NCBI GenBank assembly: GCA_021780585.1
Contig: JAJXYM010000360.1
Coordinates: forward strand, 1-5,403
DNA length: 5,403 nucleotides
Source of the DNA: Deltaproteobacteria bacterium
GTDB taxonomy: Bacteria; Desulfobacterota; Binatia; Binatales; Binataceae
Direction of reading: 5' to 3'
Shown one piece after another: positions 1 through 5,403 of this stretch. The notes below the pieces were generated by a model. That model ran no database searches and was not told where the DNA came from. It saw only the letters and a list, made by a program, of their open reading frames with translations. Position 1 is the first letter of the stretch. Each line of letters begins with the position of its first letter. The position numbers and the translations under genes were made by a program.

Positions 1-1332
1 CAGCGCAATCGCGCTCAAGGCGAACGCGATCGCAATCGCGATCAGTTCCGGGGCGCGGCGGGCGGCGAGCGCGCCCAGCACCGCAAGCGCGCGGCGGTCG
101 CCCGGATGCAGATGGAGCGGCGGCGGCGGGACCGTCCCGCGCGCGACGACGGCGCCCAGCGCGAGCGCGACGGCGATCGCGCACAGGCCGACGACCGTGT
201 TCGCCAAAATGAAGGCGCGGTCGAGCCAGCGCCCGCGTGGCTCGGATTCGGCGGCGCGGGCGAGCGCGGCGGCGATCGCGTAGCCGGTCAGAAGCGCGAG
301 CGGGGCGAACGCGGGCAGGATATAGACGAGGCATTTGCCCTGCGACGACGAAAAGAACAGAAAGACTCCGGCGAACCAGCAGAGCGCGTAAACGATCGGT
401 TCGGGAAGCGCGCGGGCGCGTCCGGGCCACGCCAGAATCGCGACCATCGGCAGATCCAGCGTCCACGGGAAAAAGCCCGCCAGCACCTGCGGCGCGAAGT
501 ACCAGAAGGGATGGGCGCAGTAGCCCGCGCCGCCCGCGCCGGTCGGAATAAAGCGGCTCCAGAGGTTCATTTCGAGCTGCCAATCGAGGAATTTCCGCCC
601 GCCTTCGAGATAGCCCGCGACGTACCAGGCGAGCCCGATCGCAAGCCCGGCGGTGAAGGTCGCGATGAGCGGGAGACCGAATATATCGCGCCATCGCCAG
701 CGCACGACGAGATAGAGTCCGGCCGCGGCGGCCGGCAACACGATGCCGAGGACGCCTTTGGCGAGGATGCCGAGGCCGATCGCGAGCGCGGCGACGACGA
801 AATACCCCGTGCGCGGCGCTGCGCTCGACCCGGCCGCTTGGCCGACGCCGGGACGGGACGCGCTCGAACTCGGCGCGAGCGCGCGTTCGAGCGCGAGCGC
901 GGCGATCGTCACGAACAGCGCGAGCAGCGTATCCATCCGCGGCTGGCGCGCGGCGTCGATAAAGAAACGGCCGGTGAGCAGCGCCGCGGCGGACCAGAAC
1001 GCGACGCGCCGGCCGATCACGTCACATCCCCAGGCGTAGATCACGGCGCAGGTGAGCGCGGCCGCGCCCAGCGCCGGCAAGCGCAACGCCAGTTCGGTCC
1101 ATCCGAGCGCGCGGACGCATAGCGCCGCCGTCCACCAATAGAGCGGCGGGACGTGGACGTAGGGTCCCGGGATGAAGCGCGGCAGGACGATATTGCCGGC
1201 CAGGACGTCGCGCACCGCCCCGGATTCGCATACGCCAAGCTCGCGTGTGAATGGCGCGGCGGGGCCGAGCATCGCGAAGAAGGCGGCGGCCGCGGCGAAG
1301 GCCGCCGCGAAACGCGCGACGAACCCGCGCAT
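1..1332 (-). CDS. PMT/ArnT-like membrane glycosyltransferase, 3' end cut by window edge
   Basis: The minus-strand frame is open from the ATG at 1332 to base 1, giving 444 residues without a stop; perhaps 100 more are missing if the protein has the usual 500-600. I read it by direct translation. Members transfer a sugar from a polyprenyl-phosphate donor to a lipid or protein on the periplasmic face. There are about 12-14 hydrophobic segments, starting at 4-22. Family signatures: VLPRFIPGPYVHVPPLYWW (49-67) in the first loop, RQPRMDTLLALF (129-140, with D134), GLGILAKG (186-193), PFWYFAPQVLAGFFPW (275-290) and SSSQGKCLVYILP (328-340, with K333). Oddities: the usual Asp-Glu pair of the first loop is not visible, only E31, E36 and D42; valine (V61) stands where many members have lysine before PPL; and a Ser/Ala/Gly-rich linker (about 152-171) lengthens one inter-helix loop. 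It starts 1 nt after the methyltransferase stop, so translation is probably coupled. The neighbouring GT2 is a plausible maker of its donor. Confidence 0.9.
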   Translation of the reverse strand, partial: MRGFVARFAAAFAAAAAFFAMLGPAAPFTRELGVCESGAVRDVLAGNIVLPRFIPGPYVHVPPLYWWTAALCVRALGWTELALRLPALGAAALTCAVIYAWGCDVIGRRVAFWSAAALLTGRFFIDAARQPRMDTLLALFVTIAALALERALAPSSSASRPGVGQAAGSSAAPRTGYFVVAALAIGLGILAKGVLGIVLPAAAAGLYLVVRWRWRDIFGLPLIATFTAGLAIGLAWYVAGYLEGGRKFLDWQLEMNLWSRFIPTGAGGAGYCAHPFWYFAPQVLAGFFPWTLDLPMVAILAWPGRARALPEPIVYALCWFAGVFLFFSSSQGKCLVYILPAFAPLALLTGYAIAAALARAAESEPRGRWLDRAFILANTVVGLCAIAVALALGAVVARGTVPPPPLHLHPGDRRALAVLGALAARRAPELIAIAIAFALSAIAL

Positions 1333-1336
1333 CTCA
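1330..1336 (-). promoter_or_regulatory. Stop/start junction TGAGATG, likely translational coupling
   Basis: On the minus strand the methyltransferase stop TGA (1336-1334) is followed by one base and then the ATG (1332-1330) of the PMT-like gene. No good Shine-Dalgarno sequence precedes this ATG; the only purine-rich candidate is the GGCGGGCG stretch about 10 nt upstream, inside the methyltransferase codons. Ribosomes finishing the methyltransferase could re-initiate directly here, which would keep the two proteins in a fixed ratio. This is inferred from spacing alone. Confidence 0.55.
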
Positions 1337-2116
1337 GGCGACGCCCGCCGCGCTGATCGCGGGGGATTGCGCGCGCTCGGGGATTGCGCGCGCGATCGCG
1401 ATCAGCGAGACGCCGAAGGGCACGCGCGCCGCGCCGATAACGATGCGTTCGCTGGCGAAGACGGCGCGCAGCACGCGGTTGAGCGCGGCGGGCGGCATCG
1501 CGAGGTCGTGCCGCGGCGCCGCGCGGTCGCGCGATCGGCGTCGCGGCAAAATTCGCGCGCCGGCGATCAACGGAAACAGCAAAAAATTGTAATGGCTCAG
1601 GTAAATCGTTTCAAAGCCGGCGACGCGCAGGAGCGCGTCGAGCTCGCGCGCGCGGAAGCGCCGGCGATGATGATGCGTCACATCGTGATCGCTCCACATC
1701 CAGGGGCCGGCCGGAACGGTGATCAGAATTGAACCGCCGGGCTTGAGCCGGGCGTGAAGCGCGCGCAGGGCGGCGCCGGGGTCGTCGAGATGCTCGAGCA
1801 CGTCGGTCATCACGACGAGATCGAAACGGGTCGCGCCGAACGGGATTTGATCGGGCAGCGCGCCTTCGGCGATTTCGGCGAGGCCGCGCGCCGCGGCGAA
1901 TTGAATCGCGGCGGGGTCGCGGTCGATCGCGAACAGCCGGCCGCGCCGCGCCAGCAGCGGGAAGTTGCCGCCGGTGCCGCATCCAGGTTCGAGAATCACC
2001 GCGTCGGGCGCAAGCTCGATCCGATCGAGCAGGCGGCCGACGATCGCGCGGCGCGCGGCGAACCACCAGTGCGCGTCTTCGAGCGCGGCCATCCGCGGAT
2101 AGAGGCTGGCGTCCAT
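1334..2116 (-). CDS. Class I SAM-dependent methyltransferase
   Basis: This 260-residue cytosolic protein has the Rossmann-type methyltransferase fold. The N-terminal segment LEDAHWWFAARRAIV (12-26) is a hallmark of a clade often found in glycan and lipid gene clusters. The SAM-binding loop is LEPGCGTGGN (42-51), the acidic residue that binds the ribose is D65 in AIDRDP, and motif II/III is DLVVMTDVLEHLDDP (99-113) followed by LKPGGSILITVP (124-135). SDHDVTHHHRRRF (142-154) corresponds to the clade's usual histidine/arginine-rich stretch near the active site. The substrate is unknown; the context suggests a sugar, a lipid-linked intermediate or a polyprenoid. The ATG at 2116 is chosen because it lies 5 nt after the GT2 stop and keeps the conserved N-terminus; an ATG at 2092 would also keep HWW. 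The same frame stays open upstream to 2962, but that part is a shadow of the GT2 gene. The C-terminal tail contains a 17-nt tandem duplication. Confidence 0.93.
   Translation of the reverse strand: MDASLYPRMAALEDAHWWFAARRAIVGRLLDRIELAPDAVILEPGCGTGGNFPLLARRGRLFAIDRDPAAIQFAAARGLAEIAEGALPDQIPFGATRFDLVVMTDVLEHLDDPGAALRALHARLKPGGSILITVPAGPWMWSDHDVTHHHRRRFRARELDALLRVAGFETIYLSHYNFLLFPLIAGARILPRRRSRDRAAPRHDLAMPPAALNRVLRAVFASERIVIGAARVPFGVSLIAIARAIPERAQSPAISAAGVA
1362..1395 (-). repeat. 17-nt imperfect tandem duplication in the methyltransferase 3' end
   Basis: Two adjacent 17-nt units, 1362-1378 and 1379-1395, share 15 identical leading bases on the plus strand (GGGGATTGCGCGCGC) and differ only in the last two. 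Seventeen is not a multiple of three, so the copies are read in different frames: the first on the minus strand as ARAIP and the second as ERAQSP. The duplication lies about 26 nt before the methyltransferase stop and so determines which frame the tail is read in. The GC-alternating half is low complexity, but the GGGGATT core makes chance similarity less likely. Confidence 0.6.
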
Positions 2117-2121
2117 CGCGG

Positions 2122-3135
2122 TCAGCCGGGCGGCTCGTCGAAGCCCCAGGCGTCGCGCACCAGATAGAGCGGCCGGCCTTTGACTTCGTTGTACATCCGG
2201 GCGAGATATTCGCCGATAATGCCGAGCGAAATTAGCTGCACGCCGCCGAAGAACAGCACCGCGACCATCAGCGAAGCGTAGCCGGGAACGTCGATGCCGC
2301 GGACGATTTTGAGGCCCGCCAGGAACATCGCGTAGAGAAAGGCACAGAGCGAAATCACCAGGCCGAGATAGCTCCAGATTTTGAGCGGCAGCGAGCTGAA
2401 CGAGGTGATCGCGTCGAGTGCGAAGTTCCACAGCCGCCAGTAGCTCCATTTGGTGGCGCCGGCGCGGCGCGCCTCGCGGTCGTAGGGAATCGCGGCGTGG
2501 CGGAAGCCGACCCACGCAAACAGCCCCTTCATGAAGCGGGTGCGCTCGGGCAGGCGGATCAGAACGTCGACCACGCGGCGGTCGAGCAGACGGAAATCGC
2601 CGGTGTCGCGTGGCACGGGAATATCGGTGATCCGGTCGAAGACGCGGTAGAAGTAACGCGCGGTCTGGCGCTTGAGCCAACTGTCGCCGTCGCGGCGATT
2701 GCGCACGGCATAAACGATATCGAAGCCCTCGCGCCATTTCGCGACCATCGCGGCGATCAACTCGGGCGGATCCTGCAGGTCGGCGTCGATCGGGATGACG
2801 GCGGCGCCGCGGGCGAAATCGAGGCCGGCGCTGAGCGCGATATCCTTGCCGAAATTGCGCGAGAGGTTGACGATTTTGATCGCCGGAATACGCCGATGGA
2901 TCTCGAGCAGGCGCTCGAGGCTCGCGTCGGTGCTGCCGTCGTTGACGCAGACGATCTCCCATGAACAGCCGAGCCGTTCCAGCGCCGCGAGCGCGCGGGC
3001 GAAAAATTCGTCGAGCCCGGCGGCCTCGTTATGGATCGGCACGACCAGCGAAAGCTGGATCGCGGCGAAATCGCGCGACGCGGCGGGCATGCGCGCGGGA
3101 TGCGGCGAATCGGGAGTGGGCGCGGCGGGCGTCAT
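2122..3135 (-). CDS. Family 2 glycosyltransferase, polyprenyl-phosphate sugar synthase (DPM1/GtrB/ArnC-like)
   Basis: Enzymes of this family transfer a sugar from a nucleotide donor to undecaprenyl (or another polyprenyl) phosphate on the cytoplasmic face of the membrane, making a lipid-linked sugar donor. With the ATG at 3135 the protein has 337 residues, normal for the family. It begins with a proline-rich leader, then the GT-A strand LSLVVPIHNE (28-37), VNDGSTD (64-70), NLSRNFGKD (90-98), the metal-binding DADLQDP (117-123) and TGDFRLLDRR (178-187). The stretch GATKWSYWRLWNFALDAITS (226-245) leads into two membrane helices at about 253-275 and 287-310, the classic C-terminal anchor of the GtrB type. 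The start is uncertain: ATGs lie at 3159, 3135 and 3090, and the open frame reaches 3213, overlapping the upstream gene. The 3135 ATG has AAGCGG six bases before it, a weak ribosome binding site. The sugar cannot be deduced. The next gene begins 5 nt after the stop. Confidence 0.93.
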   Translation of the reverse strand: MTPAAPTPDSPHPARMPAASRDFAAIQLSLVVPIHNEAAGLDEFFARALAALERLGCSWEIVCVNDGSTDASLERLLEIHRRIPAIKIVNLSRNFGKDIALSAGLDFARGAAVIPIDADLQDPPELIAAMVAKWREGFDIVYAVRNRRDGDSWLKRQTARYFYRVFDRITDIPVPRDTGDFRLLDRRVVDVLIRLPERTRFMKGLFAWVGFRHAAIPYDREARRAGATKWSYWRLWNFALDAITSFSSLPLKIWSYLGLVISLCAFLYAMFLAGLKIVRGIDVPGYASLMVAVLFFGGVQLISLGIIGEYLARMYNEVKGRPLYLVRDAWGFDEPPG

Positions 3136-3169
3136 CGGCAACCGCTTAAATCGGAGCATAACCGGCGCG

Positions 3170-5302
3170 TCAATTCGAGCGGGTAGGGAACGCCAGGCCC
3201 GGCCCCGGCGCAAGCGGCGCGGCGATCGCGGCGGCGCGGCCGAGCGCGTCCGGAGTGAAAGCGAACACGCACAGCCGCATAAACGTGTCGCCGCGCGGAT
3301 TTGGCGTCAACCGCCGGGGAAATGGGAAGTAGACCTGATCGGCCACGCTCCGATAGCGCGAAATCATCGGCGCGAGGGCCGCGAGCGAGCCGGTGACGCC
3401 GATTCCGACGCGCCCGTCGCCGAGCGGCCCGAGAAACAGGCCGTTGCCGCTACGCGCGCCCGCGCCGACAACGAAATCGGGCGGCAGGAGACCGAGCGCT
3501 TGCGCCTTGAGCGGGGTCAGCGACGCGGCGCCGGCGCCGTGCGCGAGAAATTTCCGCGCCGCGTCGAGCAGCAGCGCGAAGCGCGCCTGGTCGGCCCGGC
3601 GTTCGATTTCGATCACGTCGATTTGCCGATAAGGCGCGAGCGCGGCGGTGGAAAACCGTAAGATGTCAACGCCGCCGATCGTCTTCGACTCCGCCCCCGA
3701 CGCCGCCAGCAGCGGCGCCCACCGGCCGCCGGTCGCGCCCGCAATCAGTACGGCGCGGGAGTCATGATACGCGAGGAAGGCCTTCAATTGTTCGGGGAAG
3801 TCGGGAATCCACACGTTATGCAGGAAGGCATCGACGATCGGCCAGCGCTGAAATTCGTGCGGCGTGAAACTGGTCCAGCCGCCGGCCATGCGAAAGTAAA
3901 AACCGCTTTCGGCCTGCCAGAGCATGCTGGAGCCGTTGAAGCCGTAAGGCAGAATCAGGACCGTCGCGCCGGGCGCCAAATCGCGCCGGAAGCTTCCGTC
4001 AAGAAAAAACCGCGGCGTGGCGACCGGTGAAGTCCACCAGGCGACGGAGGGATTGGGTGCGAAAAAGATCGCGATGGCGCCTAGCGCGACGCCTTTCAGC
4101 GCCGCGCTAACGTCGTTCGCGGCCAGCCACATCGCGCAGATCACGGCGAGCGCGAGCGAAATGAAAATCGGGAAGCGCGCGGGCAGCGCGTCGCTGATCA
4201 ATGGCAGATGTTGCGCGATTTTCCACGGCATCCCGAACAGCGTCACTCCTGCCACCTGCAGCCGCGGCCCGAGCGCGGCAATCGCGACCAGCCCCGCAAA
4301 CACCAGCATCGCTCTGACGACCGGATCGTTCCAGCGGGCGCGACCGTGCCATATCGCAATCGCGATCAGGGGCAGGCCGAGGCAGCCGCCGGCCTCGATT
4401 CTGCCGCCGAAGCGCGTCGAAAGGCGAGCGAGATGGCGCTCGGTTCCGAGCGCGTACGACGGGGTCGGAACAAGGAAATTCAGCAAATCGGTCGATAATA
4501 GATGGTGAAAGTGGGGAAAACTGTCGCCGTGCAGAAAATAATACAGATAGGGCGACGCGAGCGCGAATGCGATGGCATAGGCGAGCGCGAGCGGCGCGGA
4601 CAAAAGGACGATCGAGCGGCGCGGCTCTTCGTCCGCGAAAACGATCAACAGGCCGATAAAGAGCGCGCCGAAGATGGTCGCGGTGGCGAAAATCTCCAGC
4701 GAGATCAGCAGCGTCGAACCGAGCGTCAGCGCCATCGCGACCACGAAAGCCGACTTGCCAATGCGGCCCGCGCCGCGGCGTATCGCCAGCCACGCGGCGA
4801 GCGGCACGGGAAAGACCAGAATGAGCGGCAGATGGGCGAGAATCTGCGCCAGCATGTAAGCGGAAAAGCCGAACAGATAACCGCCGACCAGCGACGGCCA
4901 CCATCGCCCGGTGATCCCCCGGCACAGGATAAAGGCCGACCAGGCCGCCAGCGGCGGCGCGAGCAAGCATAACAAATTGTAGGCCACGACCGGTCCGAAA
5001 CGTGCGGTGATCGGCGCGGCCGCGATCGCCGGCAGGGGAATCGCGGTGGTCCAGGTCAGGTTGAAGCCGCCGGGCGCCCAGACCAAATCCGTGACGAAGG
5101 GGTTGATGCGGCCGGCGATCGCGTGCGGCCACCATTTGAGCAACCACATGTAAACCGTCGGGTCCGTAGTGCGTCCGACCATAAAAGCGCGCGGAGCCGC
5201 CGCCACGCCCCGTCCGAGCACGCCCAGCGAGACGCCGGAATAGATGAGAAAGGCGCCGATTCCATAACGGTCGCGCGGCCAGCGCCGGAAGGTGGCGTAC
5301 AT
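3170..5302 (-). CDS. Large polytopic membrane protein, GT-C glycosyltransferase-like, with unknown C-terminal domain
   Basis: This 710-residue protein probably sits in the inner membrane and may transfer sugars from a lipid-linked donor; that role is inferred from fold-like features and neighbours, not from a diagnostic motif. Numbering below is from the TTG option (subtract 12 for the ATG). After a basic N-terminus there are about 11 hydrophobic segments between residues 26 and 427. The first helix (about 26-45) is followed by a loop of about 50 residues with D59 in TTDPTVYMWLLKWW, an NPF motif (79-81), D84 and an APGGFNL stretch; a long acidic first loop is typical of GT-C enzymes. The segments LFGFSAYM (155-162) and LPARFPIF (385-392) resemble conserved parts of bacterial membrane proteins often annotated as glycosyltransferases. 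Residues 428-722 have no clear membrane helix and match nothing I recognise. The ATG at 5302 is preferred because a TTG at 5338 would add 12 polar residues; neither has a strong ribosome binding site. The stop lies 34 nt before the preferred start of the GT2 gene. Confidence 0.82.
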   Translation of the reverse strand: MYATFRRWPRDRYGIGAFLIYSGVSLGVLGRGVAAAPRAFMVGRTTDPTVYMWLLKWWPHAIAGRINPFVTDLVWAPGGFNLTWTTAIPLPAIAAAPITARFGPVVAYNLLCLLAPPLAAWSAFILCRGITGRWWPSLVGGYLFGFSAYMLAQILAHLPLILVFPVPLAAWLAIRRGAGRIGKSAFVVAMALTLGSTLLISLEIFATATIFGALFIGLLIVFADEEPRRSIVLLSAPLALAYAIAFALASPYLYYFLHGDSFPHFHHLLSTDLLNFLVPTPSYALGTERHLARLSTRFGGRIEAGGCLGLPLIAIAIWHGRARWNDPVVRAMLVFAGLVAIAALGPRLQVAGVTLFGMPWKIAQHLPLISDALPARFPIFISLALAVICAMWLAANDVSAALKGVALGAIAIFFAPNPSVAWWTSPVATPRFFLDGSFRRDLAPGATVLILPYGFNGSSMLWQAESGFYFRMAGGWTSFTPHEFQRWPIVDAFLHNVWIPDFPEQLKAFLAYHDSRAVLIAGATGGRWAPLLAASGAESKTIGGVDILRFSTAALAPYRQIDVIEIERRADQARFALLLDAARKFLAHGAGAASLTPLKAQALGLLPPDFVVGAGARSGNGLFLGPLGDGRVGIGVTGSLAALAPMISRYRSVADQVYFPFPRRLTPNPRGDTFMRLCVFAFTPDALGRAAAIAAPLAPGPGLAFPTRSN

Positions 5303-5377
5303 CGGGCGATTACTATCCAGCTTGCCGGCGGCGCACAACCGCGCGCGGACGGGCGGCGGACCTGCGACGGTTGCGCG
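5303..5377 (-). other. Short gap upstream of the first complete gene
   Basis: This 75-nt stretch separates the possible upstream gene end from the ATG at 5302. It includes a palindrome CCGCGCGCGG (5339-5348), a TTG codon at 5338 that opens the downstream frame 12 codons earlier, and a slightly AT-richer patch (GATAGTAAT on the minus strand) just before the ATG. I see no convincing -35/-10 pair, no T-tract terminator and no strong Shine-Dalgarno sequence. Transcription may therefore come from a promoter further upstream, outside the window. Confidence 0.3.
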
Positions 5378-5403
5378 TCATTCGTGGCGGACGATTTCAA
5401 AGA
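5378..5403 (-). CDS. Possible 3' end of an upstream gene (partial)
   Basis: Reading the minus strand from the window edge, one frame gives the residues FEIVRHE followed by a TGA stop at 5380-5378. Seven codons are far too few to identify a product. The call rests only on an open frame that ends 75 nt before the ATG of the next gene, in the same orientation as everything else, which is the arrangement expected of a preceding operon member. It could equally be non-coding DNA, because a short open stretch occurs easily by chance at this base composition. Confidence 0.2.

Noticed and set aside
106..1122. A 338-codon open frame on the plus strand opposite the PMT-like gene.
   Set aside because: Its product is an extreme mix of Arg, Glu, Asp, Gly and Ala with no hydrophobic core or motif, as expected when a GC-rich membrane protein gene is read on its complement. 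The opposite strand shows clear family signatures over the same bases.
2117..2962. An in-frame extension of the methyltransferase upstream to 2962, giving a 542-residue protein, or a GT2-methyltransferase fusion by frameshift.
   Set aside because: The extra 282 residues are arginine-rich and are the shifted-frame shadow of the GT2 gene, whose own frame is intact with all motifs up to its stop at 2122. Nothing suggests a programmed frameshift.
2795..3661. A 288-codon plus-strand open frame across the GT2/membrane protein boundary.
   Set aside because: It is antisense to two well supported genes, has a basic low-information composition and no recognisable domain; open antisense frames are common at this GC content.
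4107..5147. A 346-codon open frame on the minus strand inside the large membrane protein gene.
   Set aside because: Overlaps the real gene in another frame. The product is Arg/Ala-rich without motifs, while the real frame shows regular membrane helices.
5339..5348. The palindrome CCGCGCGCGG as a terminator or operator.
   Set aside because: It is only ten bases, has no loop or T-tract, and alternating CG palindromes arise easily in this sequence.
5372..5400. A TTGAAA hexamer (minus strand, 5400-5395) as a possible -35 box for the operon.
   Set aside because: No acceptable -10 hexamer lies at the usual spacing, and the hexamer falls inside the possible coding end of the upstream gene.

Overview
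The window is a GC-rich stretch (about two thirds G+C by eye) in which every credible gene lies on the minus strand, so the genes read from the right end of the window to the left. The GC-rich third codon positions and the gene types suggest a high-GC Gram-negative bacterium (a proteobacterium, or a lineage such as Binatota or Acidobacteria). The sequence alone does not fix the taxon.

Layout in transcription order (right to left): (1) 5378-5403, possibly the last seven codons and stop of an upstream gene; (2) 5303-5377, a short gap with no convincing promoter; (3) 3170-5302 (or from a TTG at 5338), a large polytopic membrane protein with a GT-C-like N-terminal half and an unrecognised soluble C-terminal half; (4) 2122-3135, a family 2 glycosyltransferase of the polyprenyl-phosphate sugar synthase type (DPM1/GtrB/ArnC-like) with two C-terminal membrane helices; (5) 1334-2116, a class I SAM-dependent methyltransferase; (6) 1-1332, a PMT/ArnT-like (GT39/GT83-type) membrane glycosyltransferase whose 3' end is cut off by the window edge. 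This last gene covers a quarter of the window.

The spacings are 34 (or 10), 5 and 1 nt, with no terminator-like structure between genes, so this looks like one operon. A coherent reading is that the GT2 enzyme charges a polyprenyl phosphate with a sugar on the cytoplasmic face. One or both multi-spanning GT-C-type proteins then use such a lipid-linked sugar on the periplasmic face to decorate a lipid, glycan or protein, and the methyltransferase modifies a sugar, lipid or related intermediate. The sugar, the acceptor and the methyl acceptor cannot be read from the sequence.

No RNA gene, CRISPR array, insertion sequence or phage gene was seen. The most interesting points are the atypical first loop of the PMT-like enzyme, the undescribed C-terminal domain of the large membrane protein, and a 17-nt imperfect tandem duplication at the methyltransferase 3' end that sets its reading frame and stop codon.
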